64,000 nt of DNA from JBPYCR01 sp051846915 (GTDB lineage Bacteria; Bacillota; Bacilli; Bacillales; Amphibacillaceae), in assembly GCF_051846915.1 (NCBI RefSeq), contig NZ_JBPYCR010000009.1, positions 1 to 64,000 of the forward strand, read 5' to 3'. Below, in pieces: positions 1-9,605 of the stretch (position 1 is its first letter; each line of letters opens with the position of its first letter). A program made the position numbers and the translations under genes. Below the pieces are notes generated by a model. It saw only the letters and a program-made list of their open reading frames with translations. It searched no databases and was not told the origin of the DNA.

Positions 1-949
1 CCGGATGATAGTAGTTAGCTAAATTGCCTACTTCTGCCAAGAATGCGGCTATCGTGATATCGCCTATCCCCTTAATGTCCGTCATTTCCTTTACACCTGG
101 AATGGTGCTAGTTAATCCTTCTATCATTTCCCACACATCACTAATTTTTTCCTGAAGGAGGGTGTACTGATCCATCAGTGTGTTGATTTTCATCCTTGCC
201 ATGGTTTTACCTTCCCGGATACCGATAGAATGACGGGCAACTTCTTTTAATTGTCGGATCTTTTTCAGTCCAACTCCTCTTTTAACCTTTTTACGGATTT
301 CTGTAAGTATTGTCATTTCATCTGTTCCCATGATTTCATCCGGAAACATGCCCATTTTTAATACTTGTATCGATGATTGCCCTTCCCATTTTGCAAAGAC
401 TGTTGTATATTCTGGGAAATATCTGTCAATCCATTGGTGAACGCGTCCTTGAACTGCTTGAAGGTCCTTCATTAATTGGTCATACATATTCATACCTTCG
501 CGGAGTTCCGCATAGATCCCTTCTGGTAGATCGGGGGCAGAGTAGCGCCCATCTTGGATTAAGCGTGAAATGACTCTGGCATCTTTTACATCATTTTTGG
601 TTGGTGAATTATCATCCAACTCTTTTGACTTTTTAACATGTGCTGGGTTTACAACGACTACTTTAAGTCGCTTTTCCATTAGCCAGTAGGCTAATGGCAG
701 CCAGTAATGGCCCGTTGGCTCCATACCGATAATAACATTAGATTTTTTGTGCTGGGCCGTTAATTCATCCATCCAATGAGTGAACGTTTGAAAACCCTCC
801 ATTGAGTTTTCAAGGTATAACGGTTTTCCGAATTGAACGCCACGAAAATCCTGCGCACGTGCAACATGAGTTTTCTTAGCGATGTCAACTCCGATAATTA
901 ATGTTTTATCTGTTAGTTGTAAGATCTTTTCATTTTGTTTATAATTCAT
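1..949 (-). CDS. IS110-family transposase, C-terminus beyond the left edge
   Basis: The reading frame runs from an ATG at 949, behind a good AGGAGGAC ribosome site, to the window edge, so about 316 residues are visible. The N-terminal part carries the DEDD (RuvC-like) motifs of IS110 transposases: GVDIAKKTH near the start, GMEPTGHYW near residue 75, and a D-rich segment ending KNDVKDAR near residue 115. The C-terminal visible part contains IPGVKEMTDIKGIGDITIAA, the helix-hairpin-helix-like Transposase_20 region where the serine nucleophile lies further on. IS110 elements recombine as circles and usually lack long terminal inverted repeats; I see none in the 130 bp beyond the start. No frameshift is seen in the visible part, so it may be an intact element cut only by the window. 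Confidence 0.92.
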   Translation of the reverse strand, partial: MNYKQNEKILQLTDKTLIIGVDIAKKTHVARAQDFRGVQFGKPLYLENSMEGFQTFTHWMDELTAQHKKSNVIIGMEPTGHYWLPLAYWLMEKRLKVVVVNPAHVKKSKELDDNSPTKNDVKDARVISRLIQDGRYSAPDLPEGIYAELREGMNMYDQLMKDLQAVQGRVHQWIDRYFPEYTTVFAKWEGQSSIQVLKMGMFPDEIMGTDEMTILTEIRKKVKRGVGLKKIRQLKEVARHSIGIREGKTMARMKINTLMDQYTLLQEKISDVWEMIEGLTSTIPGVKEMTDIKGIGDITIAAFLAEVGNLANYYHP

Positions 950-1084
950 GTTAGTCCTCCTTGGTTTTTTAAGGGTCCATTTTGCTGATCAGCTTCGGAC
1001 ACCTCGTATCATACCAAGGGGGATTTTTTTGTTCAACTCTCATTTTGCTTTATTACAGGAATGCTTTCTGACCTTTTCAAAAAA

Positions 1085-1114
1085 GAGCATCAAACTCAAT
1101 TGAGTTTGATGCTC
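1085..1114 (-). terminator. Terminator of the hom-thrC-thrB operon
   Basis: A perfect 30-bp palindrome with arms GAGCATCAAACTCAA. On the minus strand it is followed by a run of six T, 67 bp after the thrB stop. On the plus strand it is followed by CATTTTATT, so it may work both ways. Confidence 0.8.
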
Positions 1115-1181
1115 CATTTTATTCAACTTTATACTCCAAACTAAACTACTGCGGTGGAGAGGCTCTGAATGAATTTCCATT

Positions 1182-2087
1182 TCATGCTTCGTCAAGGCTT
1201 TTCACTTGCAAGCCAACTTGATCGAGAGCCAATGCTTTTATTTCAAGTGTTGCATGGTTTTCTTTCATTTGCTTTGCAATGAAATCGCCTTTTCCTTTTG
1301 GAACGAAGGAAATCATTGTTGGACCTGATCCGCTAATGACTGTTCCGTAAGCTCCCATTTCTCTGGCGGCTTGTTTGATTTGATTATACTCTGGTATTAA
1401 TTTTGCACGGTATTGTTCATGGAACATATCTTTTTCCATCATTTGGCCGGCCAGTTCGTAGTCCTTTGACATAAGGGCTGCAATCATTAAGTTACTGATT
1501 CCGCTGGCACGTGTTGCATCCTTGATGGAGAAAGATTCAGGAAGCACTTTCCTCGCATCTTCCGTCTTCACTTCATAGTTAGGTATATAAATAACTAAAT
1601 CCGTATCAATTGCAGGGAGCTTTTTGTATTTAACTTCGTCACCAATCATTACGGTGATTACAAAACCCCCGAACAGACAGGGAGCGACATTGTCTGGGTG
1701 TCCTTCGATATCGACCGCATACTGAAGTTTTTCCTCTGTAGATAAATTCAGTTCAAGCATCTGATTTGCAAGCTCAATTCCCGCAATAATTGCTGAAGCA
1801 CTGCTTCCAAGCCCGCGGGCTAATGGAATTTCACTTTCTGCAATTACTTTACATGGAGGAAGGGTCTTGTCATACCAATCAGCAACTTTTTTCGCAACTT
1901 GATAAATATAATGCTCCGTAGCAATCGGGTTCGGAGGTAAAATTGGCGATTGATGCTGAAACTCCCATAAAAACTCCTGCTCAATGACGTGAAGTTTTAA
2001 ATAATGGCTGACCGCGATCCCTGCTGAATCGAAACCTGGGCCAATATTGGCAGAGCTCGCGGGTACTGATATCATAAAATGGCTCAT
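1182..2087 (-). CDS. thrB: Homoserine kinase
   Basis: GHMP-family kinase of 301 residues that phosphorylates L-homoserine with ATP in the last but one step of threonine synthesis. The N-terminus has the substrate-side segment PASSANIGPGFDSAG (residues 9-23). The phosphate-binding motif PLARGLGSSASAI lies near residues 88-100. The C-terminal GHMP motif GAYGTVISGSGPTMISF is near 245-261. The length matches the family (about 300-310 residues). Its ATG overlaps the thrC stop as ATGA, so translation is probably coupled. It is the last gene of the operon, followed by a strong palindromic terminator. Confidence 0.97.
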   Translation of the reverse strand: MSHFMISVPASSANIGPGFDSAGIAVSHYLKLHVIEQEFLWEFQHQSPILPPNPIATEHYIYQVAKKVADWYDKTLPPCKVIAESEIPLARGLGSSASAIIAGIELANQMLELNLSTEEKLQYAVDIEGHPDNVAPCLFGGFVITVMIGDEVKYKKLPAIDTDLVIYIPNYEVKTEDARKVLPESFSIKDATRASGISNLMIAALMSKDYELAGQMMEKDMFHEQYRAKLIPEYNQIKQAAREMGAYGTVISGSGPTMISFVPKGKGDFIAKQMKENHATLEIKALALDQVGLQVKSLDEA

Positions 2088-3148
2088 TGTCGCATAGACC
2101 CTTCAATGTAATCTGTGACAGCTTTTTCATCGTTTGGCAAGGAGACAGGATCTATTTCAAGTTCGTCCATTGCTGTTTGCGGGTCTTTAAGCCCGTTCCC
2201 TGTTAAGACAGCAACAACCTTACTTCCAGGTTTTATTGTTCCCTTCTTCACTTGCTGTAATAGTCCTGCGATGGAGGCACAAGAACCGGGCTCTGCAAAG
2301 ACGCCTTCTTTACGTGCCAAGAGCTTGAATGCATGCAGGATTTCTTCGTCCGTAACAGATTTAATCAAACCGTTGGATTCATCCCGAGCGTTTGTTGCCA
2401 GTTGCCAGCTTGCAGGGTTTCCGATCCGAATAGCGGTTGCTACTGTTTCAGGTTCTGTAATCACCTTGTTATTGACAATTGCAGCGGCACCTTCCGCTTC
2501 AAAACCGTATATTTTTGGTAGACCTGTTTGTTTTTGGTCGTTGTATTCCTTAAATCCTTTCCAGTATGCACTAATATTTCCGGCGTTTCCTACTGGAATA
2601 ACCAAATAATCCGGTGCTTTTCCACCCAATTGGTCACACACTTCAAAAGCGGCCGTTTTTTGCCCTTCCAGCCGATGTGGATTTACTGAGTTTACAAGCG
2701 TTACCGGTGACGTCTTACTAATGTTTTGCACCATTTTCAGTGCATCATCAAAGTTCCCGTCAATTTGTACAATTTCTGCGCCATACATAATTGCTTGGGC
2801 GAGCTTTCCAAGGGCAACTTTTCCTTTTGGAATAATAACGATTGCCCGCATGCCTGCTTTTGCTGCATAGGCAGCTGCAGAGGCAGAAGTATTTCCGGTC
2901 GATGCACAGATGACGGACTTGCTGCCATCTTCTGCCGCCTTAGCAACGGCCATAACCATCCCACGGTCTTTAAATGATCCGGTAGGGTTGGCTCCTTCCA
3001 CTTTTCCGTATAATTCAATTCCAAGCTGTTCGGACAGATGTGCGAAATGAATTAGTGGTGTATTTCCTTCATGCAATGTAAGCATTGGTGTATTCTCTGT
3101 AACGGGTAAAAGGTCTTTGTAATGTTTAATTAAACCTTGCCAATTCAT
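2084..3148 (-). CDS. thrC: Threonine synthase
   Basis: PLP-dependent fold-type II enzyme of 354 residues that converts O-phosphohomoserine to threonine. The PLP lysine is in NPTGSFKDRGM (about residues 54-64). The phosphate-binding glycine-rich loop appears as VIPVGNAGNISAYWKG, and the C-terminal AVLTGNGLKDP is typical of the short bacterial form. Length equals the Bacillus-type enzyme (about 350). It lies 2 bp after hom and overlaps thrB by 4 bp. The three genes form a hom-thrC-thrB operon in the usual Bacillus order. Confidence 0.97.
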   Translation of the reverse strand: MNWQGLIKHYKDLLPVTENTPMLTLHEGNTPLIHFAHLSEQLGIELYGKVEGANPTGSFKDRGMVMAVAKAAEDGSKSVICASTGNTSASAAAYAAKAGMRAIVIIPKGKVALGKLAQAIMYGAEIVQIDGNFDDALKMVQNISKTSPVTLVNSVNPHRLEGQKTAAFEVCDQLGGKAPDYLVIPVGNAGNISAYWKGFKEYNDQKQTGLPKIYGFEAEGAAAIVNNKVITEPETVATAIRIGNPASWQLATNARDESNGLIKSVTDEEILHAFKLLARKEGVFAEPGSCASIAGLLQQVKKGTIKPGSKVVAVLTGNGLKDPQTAMDELEIDPVSLPNDEKAVTDYIEGSMRQ

Positions 3149-3150
3149 AA

Positions 3151-4452
3151 TTATTTAGCATCTCCTTCAACGCGGAAAAAGCTTTCTACATTTTCTACAA
3201 CATAGAGTTCTCTCAATTTTGCTAATGAATCTTTGAACTTAGCTAGTGATGTCTCGTGTGTCACAACGACGATTTCGGCCAATTCATCTTTATTACTTGG
3301 TTTTTGTAAGATACGTTCAAAACTAATACCCATTTGATGAAACAGCTCTGAAATGAGTGCGAAAGCGCCGACTTCATCTTTTACATGTAGTCGTAAATAA
3401 AACTGGCTGTAACGCTGATCCATCGGGGTTAATTCTTTTTGGAAGCGCGGCTTCACAAATTTTTTCCCGTTTACGCCTAATCGCATATTTTTAATTGCTT
3501 CCACGACATCAGACATAACCGCTGTTGCAGTTGGTAAACTTCCTGCACCCGGGCCATAGAACATCGTTTCTCCGACGGCCTCGCCATTGATATAAACAGC
3601 ATTATACTCGTCTGTCACACTGGCAAGTGGATGTTTATTTGATAGAAATGTCGGTTGTACGCTCACTTCGATATGATGATCGTTTGTACGGTTGGCAAAG
3701 CCGATTAGCTTCATCGAATAGTCAAGCTGCTTTCCGTATTGTAAATCGGTTAGTGATAAGTTTGAAATGCCTTCTACTTCCACATCGTCCAGTTCAACAT
3801 TCGTCAAGAATGACAGACGTGCTAATATAACCATTTTTCGCGCAGCATCGAGACCTTCCACATCAGCGGTTGGGTCTGCTTCAGCGAAGCCTAGTTCCTG
3901 TGCTTCTTTTAACGCATCCTCGTAACTTGTGCCGTCCACGTCCATTTTCGTTAAAATATAATTCGTCGTGCCGTTGACAATTCCCATCACCTGCTGGATT
4001 CTGTCCGATACAAGGCCATCAGATAATCCGCGCAACAATGGAATTCCACCGCCGACACTTGCTTCATAAAATAAATCACATTCATTTTCGTTAGCAGCAG
4101 CTTCAAGCTCAGGTCCATACAATGCGATTAAATCTTTATTCGCTGTAATGACATGTTTTTTTGCTTGAAACGCTTGTAATATATATTTGCGGGCTTCTTC
4201 AATTCCACCCATAACTTCTACAACGACATTAATATCAGGATCATTTAACACATCATCACAGTTTGTTGTTAGAATAGAGTGGTCAATATCGTAGCTGCGC
4301 GCCTTTTCCAAATTGCGAACAAGTACACTTTTGACACGCACACCACAACCAAGTTGGTGTTTAAGGTCATCTTGGTAATTTTCAATCAGTTGGGCTACTC
4401 CCGAACCTACTACTCCCAATCCTAATAAGCCGATAGATACTTCTTTTTCCAC
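3151..4452 (-). CDS. hom: Homoserine dehydrogenase
   Basis: NAD(P)-dependent reduction of aspartate semialdehyde to homoserine, at the branch to threonine and methionine. An N-terminal Rossmann motif GLLGLGVVGSGV is followed by the catalytic domain (ANKDLIALYG, NGTTNYILTKM, GFAEADPTADVEGLDAA) and a C-terminal ACT domain from about residue 350, the usual site of threonine feedback. The frame is open for 36 more codons upstream, but I chose the GTG at 4452. It has an AGAGGTG ribosome site six bases ahead, it gives 433 residues as in known Bacillus enzymes, and the upstream residues do not look like protein of this family. Confidence 0.95.
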   Translation of the reverse strand: MEKEVSIGLLGLGVVGSGVAQLIENYQDDLKHQLGCGVRVKSVLVRNLEKARSYDIDHSILTTNCDDVLNDPDINVVVEVMGGIEEARKYILQAFQAKKHVITANKDLIALYGPELEAAANENECDLFYEASVGGGIPLLRGLSDGLVSDRIQQVMGIVNGTTNYILTKMDVDGTSYEDALKEAQELGFAEADPTADVEGLDAARKMVILARLSFLTNVELDDVEVEGISNLSLTDLQYGKQLDYSMKLIGFANRTNDHHIEVSVQPTFLSNKHPLASVTDEYNAVYINGEAVGETMFYGPGAGSLPTATAVMSDVVEAIKNMRLGVNGKKFVKPRFQKELTPMDQRYSQFYLRLHVKDEVGAFALISELFHQMGISFERILQKPSNKDELAEIVVVTHETSLAKFKDSLAKLRELYVVENVESFFRVEGDAK

Positions 4453-4507
4453 AATTAACACCTCTTTTTGTCCTTTGTATAAGTACATTTGCTTCCTATA
4501 CATAGAC

Positions 4508-4537
4508 ATTATAAACCTTTTAGCGGTCGAATAGCAA
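4508..4537 (-). promoter_or_regulatory. Candidate sigma-A promoter of hom-thrC-thrB
   Basis: On the minus strand TTGCTA (4537-4532) and TATAAT (4513-4508) are separated by 18 bp, about 56 bp ahead of the hom GTG. No T-box or other leader structure was recognised between this site and the gene. Confidence 0.5.
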
Positions 4538-4758
4538 TCATATTTGATGAATTTCTTCAAAAAATGGATGGAAATATGTAGGAGCCGTGTATGTTTAAAA
4601 CTTATTTGGCAGTTATAAAAAAGAATTCTCGATGATTGTATGGAAATACTATAAAAATCGGCTTAAGTTATATAACGACAATTTTTGATTTGAATTAGGC
4701 ACAAATAATGATTATTCGTTGGACGTTCAATGAACAATGAAAGGGTGTATATAAAGAA

Positions 4759-4794
4759 GTAAAACCCATTCCAGTATAGAAGAATGGGTTTTAC
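4759..4794 (-). terminator. Terminator downstream of the catalase gene
   Basis: Perfect 13-bp arms GTAAAACCCATTC (4759-4771) and its complement (4782-4794) around a 10-base loop, 77 bp after the catalase stop. The tail on the minus strand is TTCTTTATATA, a weak T-tract, so termination may be only partial. The rest of the gap from 4538 to 4758 shows nothing else I can name. Confidence 0.65.
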
Positions 4795-4870
4795 TAGACC
4801 TATTATGAACTTAGCTTGATTTTTTGGGAAATTTACTGCTATTAAGAAATGTTGAATGAGATTTACCGCG

Positions 4871-6943
4871 CTATGTTCTGTTCCAAAAGCGTTGTTTGGC
4901 GATAGCAGTGACAAAATCGTTGCCAAAATCAGGATTGTTTGCGGCAAAAACGACACCAGCCAAATTATTGTTTTCTGCTGTTTCAATATAGGAAGTCGCA
5001 GTAGTTGCAACACCTATTGGCTTATAACGTTTGTAAGCTTCATGAATGAACTCCATGATACTATTGTTAAAGTTCGCTTGATTTTCAGCATTTCCTCCCA
5101 CAACATAGAAGGAATCATATAAGACAGGGTATTTTGTATGGAAAGTTTCTTCGACTTCTATTTTTGTTCCATCATTCCCTACTACAGTGCCTAGTTTTTG
5201 GCTAATAATATCTACAAATACCCCATACTGTTGTAGCACATTTAATGTGTTTCTAACTTCTTCGCCATTAAATCCATTGCCAATTAGCATGGCAACTTTT
5301 TGCGTATAGGCATAGTGCGGTGTATTAGCCTGACTGATTGCTGGTGAGCTTTCTGTCACAGAAACATTGGTACCTGTTGGACGATCTACGCCAATATTAT
5401 CTGCTATAATACATGCCATCTCTTTATCAACATTAACCCACATCTCTACATTTTTTTGTCTAATATTTTTACTTTTTACATATCCAAGGTGATAGATAAA
5501 TGTATCCACTAAGTCTTGTTTTTCTACAGATGATAAACTATTCCAAAAAAGTCTCGCCTGTGAAAAAAAGTCGAAGAAAGATTCACTTGGACGTTCTCTT
5601 GTAATGTGTCCTTCTACTTTTTGAGGATAGTGATCATATCCGCCTTCTTCAGGAGGGGTTTCTGCAGGAGTATCCCCGGCTAATGTATTTTTATGGTAGG
5701 TTACATAATCGGTATCAATTCGATATTTTGAATAGCTATCTCTCAGATTATAGTTTGTTTCTACGATCGGTTTGTTGACCGGTATTTCATTAATATTACC
5801 TGTGCCAAGTCGATGATAATCTGTATCTCTATATGCAAAAGATCTACCCTGTAAAACGGGATCATTTGTAAAGTCAATACCCGGAACATCAGTAGCAGGA
5901 TCAAATGATGACTGTTCTTCCTCAGCAAAGAAATTATCAACGAGTCGATTCAATGTCAATTTCCCAATAATTTCAACGGGGATTAGTTCCTCTGGCCAGA
6001 GCTTTGTATCATCTAAAATATCAAAATCATACTTTAATTCATCCTCTTCAGCGATCAACTGCACACCTAATTCATATTCAGGATACGCACCCTTTTCAAT
6101 TGCTTCTGTTATATCTCGGCGATGGAAGTCCGGATCTACTCCTCCTATAATATTTGCCTCATCAAGTAACAAAGAATGAACACCCAATTTAGGCTTCCAC
6201 ACAAATCTTACAAACGTCGATTTGCCATGTTCGTTAATAAAACGAAACGTATTGATTGGCCACCCTTCCATCATACGCCAGCTTCTAGGCCGACCTCTCA
6301 TGGACATCAGCCACATCACCATATGTGCTGATTCTTCATTACTGACTACATAATCCCAAAAACGATCGTGAGCGACAGTGGCTTGTGGTATATCCGTAAT
6401 TGGATTTGGCTTAACCGCATGTGTCACATCTGCAAATTTCATGGCATCTGCAAGAATAAAGACAGGAAATTGCAATGACAACGAATCGTAATTGCCATCT
6501 TCTGTATAAAACTTGACCGCAAAACCACGTATATCTACTGCGGTATCCTTCGATCCTTTACTTCCGATAAAATTGGAAAAACGTGTAAAAACAGGTGTCT
6601 TGGAGCCTGGTTCTTGTAAAAATTTAGCCACTGTATATTTTTTCATTGATTTATACAACTCAAAGTCCCCATATACTCCGAAACCTCTTGCATGCACGAC
6701 TTTTTCAGGAATACGTTCCCGGCTGAAATGGGATTGTTTTCTGTAAAAATGAATGTCATGTAATAATAGTGGACCGCGTTTTCCAGCTCTTAATGTCCAC
6801 CTATCATTGGAAATTTTGTATCCCGAATCACTCGTCATTTTCTCGCCTGGACCAGTATTTGATTCTTTATACGCATCCAATTGCTCTTGTTTACGATCAT
6901 CAGTCCCGCTCTTATGGTGTCTTGATGATTTATCTTTATCCAC
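4871..6943 (-). CDS. katE: Large-subunit (clade II) catalase, KatE type
   Basis: Heme catalase of 690 residues that breaks down hydrogen peroxide. The catalase core has the distal histidine in HARGFGVYGDF (around residue 84), the heme face FILADAMKFADVTHAVKP, and the proximal tyrosine motif RSFAYRDTDYHRLG (about 370-383). From about residue 560 a C-terminal DJ-1/PfpI-like flavodoxin-fold domain follows (KVAMLIGNGFNG), the mark of large-subunit catalases; the small-subunit forms (about 480-550 residues) lack it. The start is a GTG with AGGGTG seven bases before. In Bacillus the homologue is a general-stress (sigma-B) gene, but I do not see a convincing sigma-B promoter here, only a GGGTCT-like -10. 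Confidence 0.95.
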   Translation of the reverse strand: MDKDKSSRHHKSGTDDRKQEQLDAYKESNTGPGEKMTSDSGYKISNDRWTLRAGKRGPLLLHDIHFYRKQSHFSRERIPEKVVHARGFGVYGDFELYKSMKKYTVAKFLQEPGSKTPVFTRFSNFIGSKGSKDTAVDIRGFAVKFYTEDGNYDSLSLQFPVFILADAMKFADVTHAVKPNPITDIPQATVAHDRFWDYVVSNEESAHMVMWLMSMRGRPRSWRMMEGWPINTFRFINEHGKSTFVRFVWKPKLGVHSLLLDEANIIGGVDPDFHRRDITEAIEKGAYPEYELGVQLIAEEDELKYDFDILDDTKLWPEELIPVEIIGKLTLNRLVDNFFAEEEQSSFDPATDVPGIDFTNDPVLQGRSFAYRDTDYHRLGTGNINEIPVNKPIVETNYNLRDSYSKYRIDTDYVTYHKNTLAGDTPAETPPEEGGYDHYPQKVEGHITRERPSESFFDFFSQARLFWNSLSSVEKQDLVDTFIYHLGYVKSKNIRQKNVEMWVNVDKEMACIIADNIGVDRPTGTNVSVTESSPAISQANTPHYAYTQKVAMLIGNGFNGEEVRNTLNVLQQYGVFVDIISQKLGTVVGNDGTKIEVEETFHTKYPVLYDSFYVVGGNAENQANFNNSIMEFIHEAYKRYKPIGVATTATSYIETAENNNLAGVVFAANNPDFGNDFVTAIAKQRFWNRT

Positions 6944-7134
6944 GTAATCACCCTATCCTATAGCAAAATTTTGAGACCCATTTTATATCTATGCGTCCTG
7001 CCTAGGATTAGTGCCTAATAAAGAAAATAGTAAATAGTTGTAAGGATATTCACGATATTATAATAAAGGAAAAGGTAAGGACAAACAATTACAGAAACAG
7101 CCAAATTAAGCTAATTATTGGAATGGTTGGATGC

Positions 7135-7869
7135 TTATTCCGAGTCCTTTTGCTTTGCCTTTTGTTTGTATTGGTTTAATAGAACAATTAAATGATCGAT
7201 TTCCTCTGGTGTTAATTGTTCGAGTCGCAGTACTTGTTTATGAATATAAGAAATCGTAGGGTGTTCTTGCGCTTCATCTTTTATAAAAAATGTTGTGATG
7301 GATCCTGTCAGCATTCCGATCATTCCAATACCGACAATCATTAATAACACTGCCACCATTCTACCGCTGATCGTATCGGGCGAAATGTCTCCATACCCGA
7401 CGGTCGTCGTTGTGACGATGGCCCACCATAATCCATCGGCAAATGTGTCAATGTTCGGTTCTGTAAAAGTAACGACCGTACCGCCGCCAACTACAAGTAA
7501 TGTAGCTACAATGAGCACACGATCCAAATTATTTGTTTTCAACAGCTGAAAAAATTTTGGCAGCAGATTTTTGGAAACAGCTAAAAGACGAATAACCCGA
7601 AACAACCTCACAATACGCGCCGTTTGAAATATAGCATCAAGCGGTATGGCAGCTATTATATCGAATGGATTCTTTCGTATATATAACCATTTGTCTTTCG
7701 CAACGAGAAGGCGGACAACAACATCAACAAAAAATAAAAACCAAACGATTTTATCAAGGATAATAAACCGGCTATTATCATAAAACAATAAAAAAACTGA
7801 TATAAAAGCGAGAACTACAAGAATAATTTCGTAGGTTAAAGCTATTTTCGTTCTGTTTCGAGTGTTCAT
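7135..7869 (-). CDS. Six-transmembrane potassium channel
   Basis: Integral membrane protein of 244 residues. It shows an S1-S4 type arrangement with a positively charged helix (RIVRLFRVIRLLAVSKN, S4-like), then S5, a pore helix and the K+ selectivity filter TTTTVGYGD, then S6 and a charged C-terminal helix rich in E, Q and K that may be a coiled coil. The filter is canonical, so K+ selectivity is well supported; voltage dependence is inferred from the S4-like helix. I chose the ATG at 7869, which follows GGGGAG by seven bases and begins MNTRNRTK. The frame is open for 14 more codons, but those lack a ribosome site. It stands alone between katE and the CoA-disulfide reductase gene. Confidence 0.9.
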   Translation of the reverse strand: MNTRNRTKIALTYEIILVVLAFISVFLLFYDNSRFIILDKIVWFLFFVDVVVRLLVAKDKWLYIRKNPFDIIAAIPLDAIFQTARIVRLFRVIRLLAVSKNLLPKFFQLLKTNNLDRVLIVATLLVVGGGTVVTFTEPNIDTFADGLWWAIVTTTTVGYGDISPDTISGRMVAVLLMIVGIGMIGMLTGSITTFFIKDEAQEHPTISYIHKQVLRLEQLTPEEIDHLIVLLNQYKQKAKQKDSE

Positions 7870-7962
7870 ATGAAAGCTCCCCACTATTGAGAATAAGTAA
7901 TAGTTTATCACTTATACGAGTGCTTGTCTTGATAGAAAAGACGAGAATTTTCATATGAAAAA

Positions 7963-8005
7963 ACCTTCAAGAATCGCCGGTTGTTCATCGGTCGTTCTTG
8001 AAGGT
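7963..8005 (-). terminator. Terminator of the CoA-disulfide reductase gene
   Basis: Arms ACCTTCAAGAA and TTCTTGAAGGT with a 21-base loop, followed on the minus strand by TTTTTTCATATG. It begins 5 bp after the stop codon of the reductase gene. Confidence 0.8.
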
Positions 8006-8010
8006 AGACA

Positions 8011-9339
8011 TTATATCCGTCTGGCCGTTTGTTGTATCGGATCCCAAACACCATTATAGGGAGGAGCATATGATAAATCCAAATCAAGCAGTTGGTCAAC
8101 GGTCATTTTATTGTAAAGCGCGGTAGCAAGTACGTCGATTCGTTTATCAACACCGTTTCCTCCAATGATTTGTCCCCCAAGAATCTCTTTCGTTTGTTGC
8201 TGGTAGACAAGCTTAATCGTTAATGGTGTATGTCCCGGGTAATATCCGGCAATATCTTTTCCTTGATATGTTTGCGTATCATAGGAAAGTTGCAGAGCTT
8301 TTGCCTCTTTTTCCGACAGGCCCGTTCTTCCAACGGTTAAATCAAAAAATTTAATAATGGATGTTCCGACAATTCCGGAGAATGCTTTTCTTGTCCCTGT
8401 CATATTTGTGCCCGCAATTACGCCGTGTTTATTTGCTGTCGTACCAAGCGGGACGTAGTCATTCATTTGTTTTACAATATGGTAATGGGTAGCACAATCA
8501 CCGGCAGCATAGATGTTTTTTACGTTTGTTTCCATATAAGCGTTTACAAGAACGGCCCCGTTACGGTTGGTTTGAATGCCCGTATCTGATAGAAAGTTTG
8601 TATTCGGTGCTACGCCAATTGCAACAAGCGCAAGATCGGCGGAGTACCTTCCTTTATCTGTAATTACTTCCTGAACGGTTTCATGGCCGGAAAATGCCTT
8701 TACCGATTCATTCAGCACGATTCGAACCCCTTTTGTTCTTGCCTTTTCATGGATAAGCTCTGCCATATCTTTATCAAATATCTTCGCCAATTGTTCTCCG
8801 CGTTGAATAATCGTTACATTTTTACCAATCTCTGCAAAGTTCTCGGCCGCTTCCAACCCAATGTATCCTCCGCCAACAATGACTACTTCATTGATTTCTT
8901 GTGTCAGATCTTTCAGAATGGCATTTGTATCCGGGATTGTTTTTAACAAGTGGACCCCGGGCAAGTCGCTTCCTTTCCAATCGGGGAATTTTGGATTTGC
9001 GCCAGTGGCAATTAATAAACGGTCATATGGAACAGTAAAAGTTACTTCCTTATCCCGATCATAACCTTCAACAATTTGCTTTTCAGGATCAATTTTTTTA
9101 ACTTCCGTATTTATTTTTGCATCGACTCCATACTTGGTGCGAAATGTCTCTACGCTTCGAGCAATGACATCGTCCACGGACGGAACGACGCCGCTGATGA
9201 CATACGGTAGTCCGCACTGACCATAAGAATAGTGTTCTCCTTGCTCGAGTACAGTGATATTTGCTTGATCATCCGAACGTACTATTTGCATTGCGGCACT
9301 CATTCCTGCTGCAACGCCACCAATGATAACGTACTCCAT
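8011..9339 (-). CDS. CoA-disulfide reductase family flavoprotein
   Basis: Pyridine nucleotide-disulfide oxidoreductase of 442 residues. It has the FAD-binding start VIIGGVAAGMSAA, the single active-site cysteine in YGQCGLPYVISG (near residue 42), the NAD(P)H domain VVIVGGGYIGLEAAE (about 152-166), a second FAD motif YAAGDCATHYHIVK, and the C-terminal dimerisation segment LSYAPPYNGVWDP, whose tyrosines contribute to catalysis in CoA-disulfide reductases. No C-terminal rhodanese domain is fused. The family keeps the coenzyme A or low-molecular-weight thiol pool reduced; some members are NADH oxidases or persulfide reductases, so the exact substrate is not fixed by sequence. Monocistronic, with its own terminator. 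Confidence 0.88.
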   Translation of the reverse strand: MEYVIIGGVAAGMSAAMQIVRSDDQANITVLEQGEHYSYGQCGLPYVISGVVPSVDDVIARSVETFRTKYGVDAKINTEVKKIDPEKQIVEGYDRDKEVTFTVPYDRLLIATGANPKFPDWKGSDLPGVHLLKTIPDTNAILKDLTQEINEVVIVGGGYIGLEAAENFAEIGKNVTIIQRGEQLAKIFDKDMAELIHEKARTKGVRIVLNESVKAFSGHETVQEVITDKGRYSADLALVAIGVAPNTNFLSDTGIQTNRNGAVLVNAYMETNVKNIYAAGDCATHYHIVKQMNDYVPLGTTANKHGVIAGTNMTGTRKAFSGIVGTSIIKFFDLTVGRTGLSEKEAKALQLSYDTQTYQGKDIAGYYPGHTPLTIKLVYQQQTKEILGGQIIGGNGVDKRIDVLATALYNKMTVDQLLDLDLSYAPPYNGVWDPIQQTARRI

Positions 9340-9373
9340 GATAATAAACGCTCCTTTTTTGATGGGGTGTTTA

Positions 9374-9417
9374 AAAAGCCACCATAGAGAAGCAATGCTT
9401 ATCTTCTGGTGGCTTTT
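9374..9417 (-). terminator. Terminator-like hairpin ahead of the CoA-disulfide reductase gene
   Basis: Perfect 11-bp arms AAAAGCCACCA and TGGTGGCTTTT, with a second small inner stem in the 22-base loop. On the minus strand the lower arm runs into TTTTTAAA. It probably ends transcripts from the flavoprotein gene upstream at 9708-11528, across repeat copy A. Confidence 0.6.
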
Positions 9418-9455
9418 CGAATGCTTGAAGTAGATATGTGTTGTTGATTTTTTAT

Positions 9456-9605
9456 AAGGTCAGAAAGTATAAAATTTTGTGCATAGCTGTCTAGCTTAAG
9501 CGCCCAACCCCTCGAGGTCTTAAGCAATAACTCTTCGTGGCAAAAACCGCCACTACGATTTCTTGCTTAAGCTTGTCGGGGCTGACCAGGGCGCTTGCGC
9601 TTTTA
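9456..9605 (+). repeat. Mosaic intergenic repeat, copy A
   Basis: Starts with the shared head AAGGTCAGAAAGTATAAA, then TGTGCATAGCTGTCTAGC, and ends with the shared tail AGGGCGCTTGCGCTTTT. The middle holds a GCCCCTCGAGGTCTTAAGCA module (also in copy B) and an inverted pair built on TTAAGCAA and TTGCTTAA. No open reading frame. It lies between two minus-strand genes. Confidence 0.85.

Noticed and set aside
2115..2609. 164-codon plus-strand frame opposite thrC
   Set aside because: It is the shadow of the strongly supported thrC on the other strand and has no ribosome site; the composition (serine and proline rich) is typical of antisense reading.
4453..4870. T-box leader ahead of hom
   Set aside because: I looked for the AGGGTGG-ACCGCG core on the minus strand and did not find it; only an ordinary promoter is visible.
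6944..7060. Sigma-B promoter for katE
   Set aside because: A GGGTCT resembles the -10, but there is no GTTT-type -35 at the right distance, so I do not list it.
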